Origin: an uncultured Catenibacterium sp.
GTDB lineage: Bacteria; Bacillota_I; Bacilli_A; Erysipelotrichales; Coprobacillaceae
Assembly (NCBI GenBank): GCA_900764725.1
Contig: CAAFPB010000105.1
Coordinates: forward strand, 1-6,879
Direction of reading: 5' to 3'
DNA length: 6,879 nt
The position numbers were made by a program, and so were the translations under genes. This document shows, piece after piece, positions 1 to 6,247 of this stretch. The first letter of the stretch is position 1; every line of letters begins with the position of its first letter. The notes below the pieces were generated by a model. The model was not told the DNA's origin. It searched no databases and saw nothing but the letters and a program-made list of their open reading frames with translations.

Positions 1-300
1 ATGCTTCAGATATTAGATCAAACTCTTTATTATGAGGTGGATCAAATTAAAACTGTTCTTCCTACAGACAAAGATGATTTAAAGATAGTAGAAGGACAGG
101 ACTATTGTACACTTATGACTTGTACACCTTATGGTGTTAATACCCATAGATTACTTGTCAGAGGTCATCTTATTAATAAAACGAATCTAAGAGTAAGAAG
201 AGATTTGGTTAAAGTAGATTTTGTATTACTAGATGTTTTCTGGATAATACTTGCATTTATTATTGGGATTATCTGGTATGTTACATCAAAAAAAACATAA
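1..300 (+). CDS. Class C (pilin-polymerising) sortase, C-terminal part
   Basis: This is the C-terminal 99 residues of a membrane-bound class C sortase, a transpeptidase that cleaves sorting motifs and links pilin subunits into a covalent pilus outside the membrane. The catalytic cysteine is C41 in TLMTC, and the catalytic arginine R50 follows nine residues later in NTHRLLVRG, the spacing seen in class C enzymes. A C-terminal transmembrane helix at about residues 78-94 ends in Lys residues, also typical of class C. The catalytic histidine and N-terminal half lie before the window (whole enzymes are roughly 250-300 residues), so the ATG at base 1 is very probably an internal Met. The pilin-like gene starts 24 bases downstream in the same direction, which supports one pilus operon. 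The class call is firm; which pilin it polymerises is inference. Confidence 0.93.
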   Translation: MLQILDQTLYYEVDQIKTVLPTDKDDLKIVEGQDYCTLMTCTPYGVNTHRLLVRGHLINKTNLRVRRDLVKVDFVLLDVFWIILAFIIGIIWYVTSKKT

Positions 301-324
301 AGAAAGGTGATGACAGCAATTATT

Positions 325-1206
325 ATGGATAAAAGATTAAAGAAAATTATATTATGTTTTACAGTTATATTATCAGTTGCTGTATTCAATTTATTCCAGG
401 TAGCTGCTGTTGATGTCAATAAGAAATGCTCGTTGACACTTAATCAATGTTTATCAGGATTAAATGTTCATTTATATCGTGTAGCGAGTATAGATGAAGT
501 TGGCAGTTATCAATACACCGAAGAATTTAAGGAAGCAGAAAATACTACAATTGATTTAAACAAACTTGAAACAAGTGAAGAATTGAAAAATGCAGCTATT
601 ACCTTAAAAGGATATGCTGCAACTAAGGAAGGCGTGACTAAAAAAGCCGATTCTTCTACATTGAATTTTACTAATCTTAAAACTGGCTTTTATCTTATTA
701 CTGCAGACAATCTAGAATTAAATGGCACAACCTACACTTATTTACCTTATCTCATTTCTTTACCGCAGGAAACTGATTATGATGTATCTATTGACTTTAT
801 TAAATATTCAAAAATTCCCTCTCATGAATATAAGATAGTCAAACGTTGGGTGGATAAAGGGTTAGCACATCCTAAAAAAATAGAAGTAGACCTTTATAAT
901 GGTTCTACTCTAGTTGAAACAATTACACTTGATGCGAAAAATAATTATGCTTATTCATGGAAGACTGATGAGGCAATCAATTATAGTATTAAAGAACGAA
1001 GTGTAAAAGGATATAAAGGTATTGTAACTTCGAGTAGTAATGAAGAAAAAACAGAATATATTATTACTAATACAAGTGTTGATACACCTAGTACTAACGT
1101 AAAGACAGGAGATTCTACAAGAATCAATTATTGGATCATGTTGATGGGTGCTGCTGGTTTATTACTTATTGTATTAGGTAAATTATTCAAATATGTGAAA
1201 GATTAG
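325..1206 (+). CDS. Secreted Cna_B-domain pilin-like surface protein with NVKTG sorting signal
   Basis: A cell-wall or pilus subunit of 293 residues from the ATG at 325. Residues 1-28 form a signal peptide (MDKRLKK, hydrophobic core, probable cleavage after VAA). Residues about 35-150 resemble the N-terminal domain of Gram-positive pilins (LNVHLYRVAS, then LKTGFYLI and YLPYLISLP). Residues about 168-250 are a Cna_B domain beginning near VKRW and ending YIITNT. K170 or K173 and N249, with E224 in SIKE, are the likely intramolecular isopeptide residues. The C terminus has VKTGD (259-263), a membrane helix (about 269-286) and the basic tail KYVKD, so it is a sortase substrate. It follows the class C sortase and is probably a minor or basal pilin. 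Start choice is uncertain: GTG 307 and ATG 310 are in frame, but the AGAAAGG at 301-307 is too close to them; 325 gives the best signal peptide although its RBS spacing is long. Confidence 0.88.
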   Translation: MDKRLKKIILCFTVILSVAVFNLFQVAAVDVNKKCSLTLNQCLSGLNVHLYRVASIDEVGSYQYTEEFKEAENTTIDLNKLETSEELKNAAITLKGYAATKEGVTKKADSSTLNFTNLKTGFYLITADNLELNGTTYTYLPYLISLPQETDYDVSIDFIKYSKIPSHEYKIVKRWVDKGLAHPKKIEVDLYNGSTLVETITLDAKNNYAYSWKTDEAINYSIKERSVKGYKGIVTSSSNEEKTEYIITNTSVDTPSTNVKTGDSTRINYWIMLMGAAGLLLIVLGKLFKYVKD

Positions 1207-1216
1207 TTAATTGAAA

Positions 1217-1250
1217 AGACACTAGGGTGCATTTCCTAGTGTCTATTTTT
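1217..1250. terminator. Rho-independent terminator after the pilin gene, possibly bidirectional
   Basis: A 10-bp perfect stem AGACACTAGG (1217-1226) pairs with CCTAGTGTCT (1235-1244) around an 8-base loop, followed by ATTTTT. On the other strand the hairpin is followed by TTTC, a weaker tract, so it may also serve the convergent bile salt hydrolase gene whose stop codon (1249-1251) sits in the T-tract. Confidence 0.9.
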
Positions 1251-2223
1251 AGTTCTGTGTAAAAAATACTTCTTCATCAATCATTGGATAACATGTCAAA
1301 TCTTTATTATCTAGATTTGTCTTATGCATATCTACAGCTTTAATTGTATGACCATGATAAGTAGAGTAATAATAAATACCTTTATTTAAATTACAACAAG
1401 AAGTATAAATAGTATATTCGTATTTACCTTCAGCTACTTCACATAGTCCTTTCTGTTGTTCTACTGAACCAAGAATATGGAAGAACTGACTCACATTTTC
1501 TTGTTCATTTAATCCTTTAGTCGCATTCATATTAGTAAAGGCAACACGGACAAAACGAGATGCTGATGATAAATCACCAGGTAATCCTAAAGCCCCCATA
1601 CCTCTACTATAAGTAGATAAATTTACATCTTTTGAGAATGTATTTTCAGGCTGTTTAGTAGAAAGATACATATAATTATTTAAATTAAACATCTGTGTAT
1701 CAAAAGGCGGATTATTAGTGAGTACTCCAACAGGATTATCATAGATATGTACACCATCCTTCATGATTTCTACAGTAATAGTCTTATTTGAGTCACTGAT
1801 CATATAATGAAGTGAAGCAGGTGGGAATGATGCACTAAAAGGTGTATCACATAAATTCATTTCATTAATTAGTTTAATAGCTTCTTCAACATTTTCACAT
1901 TGACATAAGATCCAAGGAATAAATTCAAAAGAACAAACATTTGTCTTATTCTCTACTACAGGATTAAAATAGGCATTTCCTACAAAGTTAAGTCCAGCCA
2001 TACCTAATCCTTTTTCATTCATTGCATCATAATATAATGGATATCCATCACTCACATGAGCCATTCCAATAAGAGCATACTTATGAGTAGGTTCACTTGT
2101 GTATCTAAAACCATACTCAAAATTTCTAGGTGTTACAACAATCTGTTCACCATAAGAAAACTCATAATCTAGATTTCTTCCAAAATAACAATCTTTATCT
2201 TTAAAACATGCAGCAGTACACAT
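1249..2223 (-). CDS. bsh: Choloylglycine hydrolase family protein, probable bile salt hydrolase
   Basis: Cytoplasmic Ntn-hydrolase of 324 residues, the usual size for this family, which removes glycine or taurine from conjugated bile salts. The N terminus MCTAACF leaves Cys2 as the nucleophile once Met is removed. Other active-site residues are visible: R16 and D19 in FGRNLDYE, N79 in AGLNF, N170/N171 in VLTNNP, and R223 in SASRFVR. LPGDLSS and HILGSVEQQKGLCEV closely resemble lactobacillus bile salt hydrolases as I remember them. The start is the ATG at 2223: AAAGGAGG lies eight bases upstream, and an in-frame GTG at 2229 would sit against the RBS and bury the catalytic Cys at position 4. 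There is no signal peptide. It is monocistronic, convergent with the pilin gene and divergent from the GTPase gene. The related penicillin V acylases are the main alternative; the sequence favours bile salts. Confidence 0.94.
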   Translation of the reverse strand: MCTAACFKDKDCYFGRNLDYEFSYGEQIVVTPRNFEYGFRYTSEPTHKYALIGMAHVSDGYPLYYDAMNEKGLGMAGLNFVGNAYFNPVVENKTNVCSFEFIPWILCQCENVEEAIKLINEMNLCDTPFSASFPPASLHYMISDSNKTITVEIMKDGVHIYDNPVGVLTNNPPFDTQMFNLNNYMYLSTKQPENTFSKDVNLSTYSRGMGALGLPGDLSSASRFVRVAFTNMNATKGLNEQENVSQFFHILGSVEQQKGLCEVAEGKYEYTIYTSCCNLNKGIYYYSTYHGHTIKAVDMHKTNLDNKDLTCYPMIDEEVFFTQN

Positions 2224-2231
2224 AATCACTG

Positions 2232-2239
2232 CCTCCTTT
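2232..2239 (-). promoter_or_regulatory. Ribosome binding site of the bile salt hydrolase gene
   Basis: On the minus strand this reads AAAGGAGG, with eight bases to the ATG at 2223. It decides the start: only two bases separate it from the alternative GTG at 2229. Confidence 0.9.
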
Positions 2240-2278
2240 CAATTGAATCCTAACACAAACATATAGTGATGTTAAGTC

Positions 2279-2307
2279 CATAGTTTGACATAATTTACAC
2301 ATAGTTT
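2279..2307. repeat. Two CATAGTTT direct repeats in the divergent promoter region
   Basis: CATAGTTT occurs at 2279-2286 and 2300-2307, 21 bases apart or about two helical turns. A related CATATAGT lies at 2260-2267. They sit between the bile salt hydrolase start and the GTPase promoter, where an operator for either gene would lie. A binding role is a guess from position and spacing; 8-bp repeats in AT-rich DNA can arise by chance. Confidence 0.35.
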
Positions 2308-2352
2308 CCGTCGAGTATTCTATGTCTCTTATATGTCGCTAATGTGAACTGT

Positions 2353-2380
2353 TTGACAAAACATGATATCAATTTATAAT
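2353..2380 (+). promoter_or_regulatory. Sigma-A-type promoter of the COG0523 GTPase gene
   Basis: TTGACA (2353-2358) and TATAAT (2375-2380) are both perfect consensus boxes separated by 16 bases, with an A-rich start region directly after. Transcription would begin near 2387, so the leader is only about 13 bases and leaves no room for a riboswitch. The RBS AAGAGGTGG (2388-2396) lies just before the ATG at 2400. Confidence 0.88.
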
Positions 2381-2399
2381 AAAAAACAAGAGGTGGATT

Positions 2400-3335
2400 A
2401 TGGTACAAGTAGATTTAATTACAGGTTTTTTAGGATCAGGTAAAACAACATTTATTAAGAAGTATGCGAAATATTTAATTAATCAAGGACTGCATATCGC
2501 AATATTAGAAAATGATTTTGGTGCGATTAATGTAGATATGATGGTATTAGAAGAAGAACTAGGAGATAAGTGTGAACTAGAGATGGTTGTTGGTGGAGGA
2601 GATTTAGACTGTCATAGACGCCGTTTTAAGACAAAACTCATTTCTATGGGTATGAGAGGTTTTGACAGAATACTCGTAGAACCATCAGGTATTTATGATG
2701 TCGATGAATTCTTTGATGTGCTCCATGAAGAACCATTAGATAAATGGTATGAGATTGGTAATGTGATTGCATTAGTGAATTCTAAGCTAGAAAACAGCCT
2801 TTCTAAGCAATCAGATTACTTACTAGGTTGTCAGGTTGCAGATGCTGGTAAAATCATTCTCAGTCGTTATAGTGAAGCAACAGAAGAAGAAATCAATAAC
2901 ACAATTACACATCTCAATAACACAATGTCTCTTATTAAATGTAAAAGAAGATTTAATAAAGAAGACTGTTTAGATTTAGAAACACTAAGTAATGAAGATT
3001 TTAATTCTATTCTTCACTCTGGTTATGAATTAGAAGGCTTTATTAAGATGTTCTTTAAGAAAGAAGAAGCTTTCTCTACTATGTTTTTCATGAATCAAGC
3101 AATTACTAAAGATGAATTAATTCATGCAGCTCATTCTATCTTTAATGATCCTAATTGTGGTAAAGTATTTAGAATCAAAGGCTTTATATTAGAAGATGAT
3201 CAATGGGTAGAACTCAATGCGACAAAAGATCAGATTACTACTGAAACAATTGCGAAAGGGCAGGAAATCATTATCGTCATTGGTGAAGCATTAAATAAAG
3301 AAAAAATAGAAGAATATATAAAAAAACCAGCATAG
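2400..3335 (+). CDS. COG0523/CobW-family (G3E) P-loop GTPase, atypical metal-motif region
   Basis: A 311-residue cytoplasmic G3E GTPase; characterised relatives act in insertion or trafficking of metals such as zinc or cobalt. Walker A is GFLGSGKTT (9-17), the family ENDFGAINVD segment is at 37-46, and the Walker B region with the family Glu is ILVEPSG (91-97). The usual CXCC metal-binding cysteines are absent: the equivalent stretch is VVGGGDLDCHRRRF (63-76), with one Cys (C71) and His72. The guanine-recognition NKxD position appears to be ILSRYSEA (153-160). The C-terminal part (about 220-300), ending IIIVIGEALNKEKIEEYI, matches a short CobW_C-like domain. It has its own strong promoter and a good RBS, AAGAGGTGG. 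The substrate metal or client protein cannot be told from the sequence. After the TAG stop the frame stays open for 35 more codons (see findings). Confidence 0.87.
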   Translation: MVQVDLITGFLGSGKTTFIKKYAKYLINQGLHIAILENDFGAINVDMMVLEEELGDKCELEMVVGGGDLDCHRRRFKTKLISMGMRGFDRILVEPSGIYDVDEFFDVLHEEPLDKWYEIGNVIALVNSKLENSLSKQSDYLLGCQVADAGKIILSRYSEATEEEINNTITHLNNTMSLIKCKRRFNKEDCLDLETLSNEDFNSILHSGYELEGFIKMFFKKEEAFSTMFFMNQAITKDELIHAAHSIFNDPNCGKVFRIKGFILEDDQWVELNATKDQITTETIAKGQEIIIVIGEALNKEKIEEYIKKPA

Positions 3336-3586
3336 CTGGCCATTGATGAAGCGGATATAGAATATGGTGGGGATCACATACCTTCATCACCTGTAGTATA
3401 CCGATATAAGGTAATGAATAAACCAATTCTATGTAAAGAATAAATAAAAAGGTCAGCTAAAGAAGGGAATGGTCGCTGACCTCGAAGGGTAGAAAAGAGT
3501 GGGAAATCTCTTTTCACCTTTATTATATAAAATTTTGAAAAGAAGTCATTATACAAATGTCTATATTTGCTTAGAAAGGAAGAAGA
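3336..3586. other. Spacer between GTPase and radical SAM genes, with hairpins and no clear gene
   Basis: This 251-base spacer contains several inverted repeats: TGATGAAG (3344-3351) with CTTCATCA (3382-3389), GGTCAGC (3451-3457) with GCTGACC (3475-3481), GAAAAGAG (3492-3499) with CTCTTTTC (3508-3515), and CAAAT (3554-3558) with ATTTG (3565-3569). The GTPase reading frame also stays open from 3336 to a TAA at 3441. I match it to no riboswitch or RNA family I can recall, and see no convincing promoter. A 72-codon minus-strand ORF here (3374-3592) has no recognisable features and overlaps the next gene start, so I do not call it. Confidence 0.5.
3492..3520 (+). terminator. Weak candidate terminator or leader hairpin
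   Basis: GAAAAGAG (3492-3499) pairs perfectly with CTCTTTTC (3508-3515) around an 8-base loop, and the outer AAGG (3485-3488) can pair with CCTT (3517-3520) across a small bulge. The following bases are T-rich (TTTATT) but lack a real T-run. It could weakly end the GTPase transcript or be part of a leader for the radical SAM gene. Confidence 0.35.
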
Positions 3587-4453
3587 ATGCATTATAAGAA
3601 GGTTAAAGGTATATTATCATCCAGTAATGGAATGAATCTCTATAGAGGATGTTTGCATGGATGTATTTATTGTGATTCTAGAAGTAACTGCTATCATATG
3701 GATCACTTATTTGAAGATATAGAAGTAAAAGAGAATGCCTTAGAACTCTTAGATGCTTCTTTAAAGAAGAAAAGAAAACCCTGTATGATTGGCATGGGTG
3801 CTATGACAGATCCTTATATTCCTTTAGAAGATCAATTATTATATACAAGAAAAGCACTAGAAATCATTGATAGAAATGGGTTTGGTGTAACACTTATTAC
3901 TAAATCATCAAGAGTATTAAGAGACATAGATCTATTGAAATCTATCCAGACACACTCTAAATGTGTGATTCAGATGACCTTAACTACTTATGATGAAGAA
4001 CTATGTAAAATAATAGAACCTAATGTTTCAACAACTAAAGAACGTTTTGAAACATTACTTACTCTTCGTAAGGAAGGAATACCTACTATTGTCTGGTTAA
4101 CACCTATTCTTCCATTTATCAATGATAACGAAGAGAACCTTAGAGGTATACTTGATTACTGTATCAAGGCGCATGTACAAGGAATCATCTGCTTTGATAT
4201 GGGTGTGACTCTAAGAGAAGGCAATAGAGAATATTTCTATTCTAAACTAGATCAACACTTTCCTGGACTAAAAGAAACATATATCAACAAATATGGCAAT
4301 AGCTATATTCTCTCTAGTCCACAAAACAGACATTTGATGCGCATATTCCATCAAGTATGCGAAGAAAATGGTATTATGCATAATCATGAAGACATATTCA
4401 ATTATCTTCGTGCTTATGTTGATTACAGAACAAACCTATTAGATTTCATATAA
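3587..4453 (+). CDS. SPL-family radical SAM protein
   Basis: A 288-residue radical S-adenosylmethionine protein related to the spore photoproduct lyase (SplB/COG1533) group. The 4Fe-4S cluster motif is C22-x3-C26-x2-C29 in RGCLHGCIYCDSR, with a further Cys at 35. Other family landmarks are GAMTDPYIPLE (71-81), TLITKSSRVLRDIDLL (102-117), QMTLTTYDEEL (129-139), EPNVSTTKERF (144-154) and WLTPILPFIND (170-180). The cluster would cleave SAM to a deoxyadenosyl radical. The substrate is unknown, and true photoproduct lyase activity should not be assumed for this non-SplB subgroup. The start is the ATG at 3587, preceded by AGAAAGGA with six bases of spacing. It lies 251 bases after the GTPase in the same direction, so co-transcription is possible but unproven, and it ends at a strong terminator. 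Confidence 0.9.
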   Translation: MHYKKVKGILSSSNGMNLYRGCLHGCIYCDSRSNCYHMDHLFEDIEVKENALELLDASLKKKRKPCMIGMGAMTDPYIPLEDQLLYTRKALEIIDRNGFGVTLITKSSRVLRDIDLLKSIQTHSKCVIQMTLTTYDEELCKIIEPNVSTTKERFETLLTLRKEGIPTIVWLTPILPFINDNEENLRGILDYCIKAHVQGIICFDMGVTLREGNREYFYSKLDQHFPGLKETYINKYGNSYILSSPQNRHLMRIFHQVCEENGIMHNHEDIFNYLRAYVDYRTNLLDFI

Positions 4454-4478
4454 AAAGACTTCCGCCGAAGTCTTTTTT
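4452..4478. terminator. Bidirectional rho-independent terminator
   Basis: AAAAAGACTTC (4452-4462), loop CGCC, then GAAGTC followed by six Ts (4467-4478). The A-run before and T-run after the GC-containing stem make it work in both directions. It overlaps the stop codon of the radical SAM gene (4451-4453) and the stop codon of the convergent chromate-transporter gene (4477-4479). Confidence 0.93.
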
Positions 4479-5037
4479 AAATAATCATCTGATAAACAAC
4501 ATTAATAACTCCTGAAAGAATCATTACAAATATCGGATTAGATTTCTTATACCAAAGCATAAATACACAAAATAGAAATATAATTAATTGATGAATACGG
4601 AAGTTATTAAATATAATTGTTGCTTCACTCCCAAATAATGCTGAAATCATAATAGTAACTCCAGCAGTTGCAATCAATGCAACAACTGCTGGTCTTAAGT
4701 AGTTCAAGATATTCTGTAAAAAGCGCATATGACGATATTTGAGATAGAAGTATGCAATGATTGTGACAAGTATACACGAAGGGAGAATACAGCCTAAAGT
4801 TGCGGCAATAGCACCAGGAATACCAGCAATCTTAGTTCCTACAAAAGTAGCTGAATTAATCGCAATAGGACCAGGTGTCATCTGTGATATAGTGATTAAA
4901 TCTGTAAATTCTTTAAAATCAAGCCAATGATGTAAATCAACAATCTGACTTTGAATTAAAGGCATTGCAGCATAACCACCACCAAAACTAAAAGCACCAA
5001 TCTGCAAGAAACTTAAAAATAACTGTATATAGATCAT
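4477..5037 (-). CDS. Chromate transporter (CHR) half-protein, second of pair
   Basis: A 186-residue integral membrane protein consisting of a single CHR domain, as in short-chain chromate transporters that work as a pair of separate halves (B. subtilis YwrA/YwrB type). Signature segments are SFGGGYAAMPLI (17-28) and SQMTPGPIAINSATFVG (51-67), followed by several hydrophobic helices to the C terminus. The start ATG overlaps the stop of the upstream half by ATGA, which suggests translational coupling and equal amounts of the two subunits. It also has its own RBS, AAAGGAGA, eight bases upstream. It is the last gene of the leftward operon and ends at a bidirectional terminator. Chromate efflux is the characterised activity of some family members; in an anaerobic gut bacterium the natural substrate may be another anion. 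Confidence 0.92.
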   Translation of the reverse strand: MIYIQLFLSFLQIGAFSFGGGYAAMPLIQSQIVDLHHWLDFKEFTDLITISQMTPGPIAINSATFVGTKIAGIPGAIAATLGCILPSCILVTIIAYFYLKYRHMRFLQNILNYLRPAVVALIATAGVTIMISALFGSEATIIFNNFRIHQLIIFLFCVFMLWYKKSNPIFVMILSGVINVVYQMII

Positions 5038-5588
5038 TGCAAGAATCTCCTTTCATATATAGAATAAACAATACCAATCATAATGCATGTCAAAATAATC
5101 AATACAACATTCACATTAAAGAAATAATTCGCAATAAAAGACCCAAACATAATCAAATAATAACTTACTTTCTTTTCTTTAAAGATACCTAATGCCATTT
5201 CTACAACAACAACACCAATCACTGCACCTACACCTGACTGCATCCCATCAAGCATATAATGAACAATCAAATTCTCTTTAAAAATAGAATAGAATACAGA
5301 TACAACAGAAATAATAATAAATGGAGGAAGAATAGTCGCAATCACACTCACAATAATTCCTAAAATACCAGCAATTTTATAACCCACTACAATAGCGCCA
5401 TTTACTGCAATAGCACCTGGTGCTGATTGGGCAATCGCGACTAAATCCAGCATTTCATCTTTATTGATCCAATGATACTCATCTACAAACTTCTTCTGCA
5501 TTAATGTGACAATGACATAGCCACCACCAAAAGTAAAAGTACTGAGATAGACCATTGAATAAAATAATTTCCATAGTTTCTTGATCAT
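5034..5588 (-). CDS. Chromate transporter (CHR) half-protein, first of pair
   Basis: A 184-residue membrane protein with one CHR domain, paralogous to the next gene. Matching signatures are TFGGGYVIVTLM (19-30) and AQSAPGAIAVNGAIVVG (53-69), where the partner has TPGPIAINSATFVG; the Pro-to-Ala change (APGAI against TPGPI) shows the halves have diverged. Hydrophobic segments fill the rest, ending in a basic tail near YERRFLQ. The start ATG at 5588 follows AAGAGG with a spacing of about nine bases, and only 13 bases separate it from the stop of the kinase-like gene, so it is co-transcribed. The two halves probably form an antiparallel heterodimer, which is inferred from family knowledge. The transported ion is not shown by the sequence. 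Confidence 0.92.
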   Translation of the reverse strand: MIKKLWKLFYSMVYLSTFTFGGGYVIVTLMQKKFVDEYHWINKDEMLDLVAIAQSAPGAIAVNGAIVVGYKIAGILGIIVSVIATILPPFIIISVVSVFYSIFKENLIVHYMLDGMQSGVGAVIGVVVVEMALGIFKEKKVSYYLIMFGSFIANYFFNVNVVLIILTCIMIGIVYSIYERRFLQ

Positions 5589-5601
5589 CTCTAGTTACCT
5601 C

Positions 5602-6246
5602 TTATCTTGTCCAGTCAAAAGAACTTCTAATAATTTGAGCACATTCCTCTAAATCAAGTTTACAATCTGATGCAGCTTCAACTAATACTTCTGCACACTT
5701 CTCTCTAGATAATACATCACTATCTAAACATATATCATAGCTTTCCTTTTCACCCCATAAATGAGAAGAAATAGCATCACGATAAACCTTGCGCTTATGA
5801 TCTTCACGATGAATGAATTTCACTAATTCATCATGTTCTAATTCTTCTAAATCATATGTCTTATCTGCAATAGCACGAGGAATACGATGTTCCATTGAAG
5901 TATTATATAAAAGCACCTTTAAACAATCCACATGTCCTTCAAGTACATCACCTGCTGCTCTTTCATGAATAATACAAGGACCATTCTCTACAGCCTTTAA
6001 AATCGCTTTAGATAAAGCCTGATGAACCTTTTTAATTTCATCACTAGCCTTTACTTCTTCTAAAGACATATCCGCAATTCTCTCATCAAAATCTTTTAAA
6101 TAGTCTTCAGTCAACCACTCTTCATCTGCTAGTTTTACAAGATCCTTTCCTTCATATAACTTCATTCCTAGCTTTTTACCTACAATAACAGAAATCCATC
6201 TACCCATACTACAATACTCACTATCCATTACAATATACTTCTTCAT
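5602..6246 (-). CDS. Cytidylate kinase-like family protein with degenerate P-loop
   Basis: A 214-residue soluble protein of the cytidylate kinase-like (AAA/P-loop, PF13189-type) family. Family landmarks are an N-terminal strand then EYCSMGRWISVIVGKKLGM (10-28), where typical members have a Gly-rich GSGGREIG-like loop; PCIIHERAAGDVL (90-102); and HREDHKRKVYRDA (146-158) followed by W164 and SYDICLDSD (169-177). The phosphate-binding loop is poor in glycine, with only G15 of the usual run and no Lys, so catalysis is uncertain and the substrate unknown. Its ATG lies one base after the TAG of the GH1 gene, and its RBS, AGAGGAGG, lies inside that gene's last codons, so the two are translated as a tight pair. 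It is not the housekeeping Cmk. Role in the operon is unclear; a nucleotide-sensing or unknown phosphotransfer function is speculation. Confidence 0.85.
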   Translation of the reverse strand: MKKYIVMDSEYCSMGRWISVIVGKKLGMKLYEGKDLVKLADEEWLTEDYLKDFDERIADMSLEEVKASDEIKKVHQALSKAILKAVENGPCIIHERAAGDVLEGHVDCLKVLLYNTSMEHRIPRAIADKTYDLEELEHDELVKFIHREDHKRKVYRDAISSHLWGEKESYDICLDSDVLSREKCAEVLVEAASDCKLDLEECAQIIRSSFDWTR

Positions 6247-6247
6247 A

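Noticed and set aside
165..419. 84-codon minus-strand ORF
   Set aside because: It lies antisense across the sortase end and pilin start, both strongly supported; no domain, no RBS evidence.
2224..2229. GTG start two codons upstream of the bile salt hydrolase
   Set aside because: It would sit two bases from the RBS and move the catalytic Cys from position 2 to 4, which is incompatible with the family's maturation.
2285..2290. A second TTGACA as a -35 box
   Set aside because: No acceptable -10 box occurs at 16-18 bases downstream, so I kept it only as part of the repeat observation.
3327..3339. CCAGC/GCTGG hairpin as a terminator of the GTPase gene
   Set aside because: The loop is only three bases and no T-run follows, so it does not look like an intrinsic terminator.
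3374..3592. 72-codon minus-strand ORF in the spacer
   Set aside because: It overlaps the start and RBS of the radical SAM gene, has low-complexity composition and no recognisable motif; probably chance.
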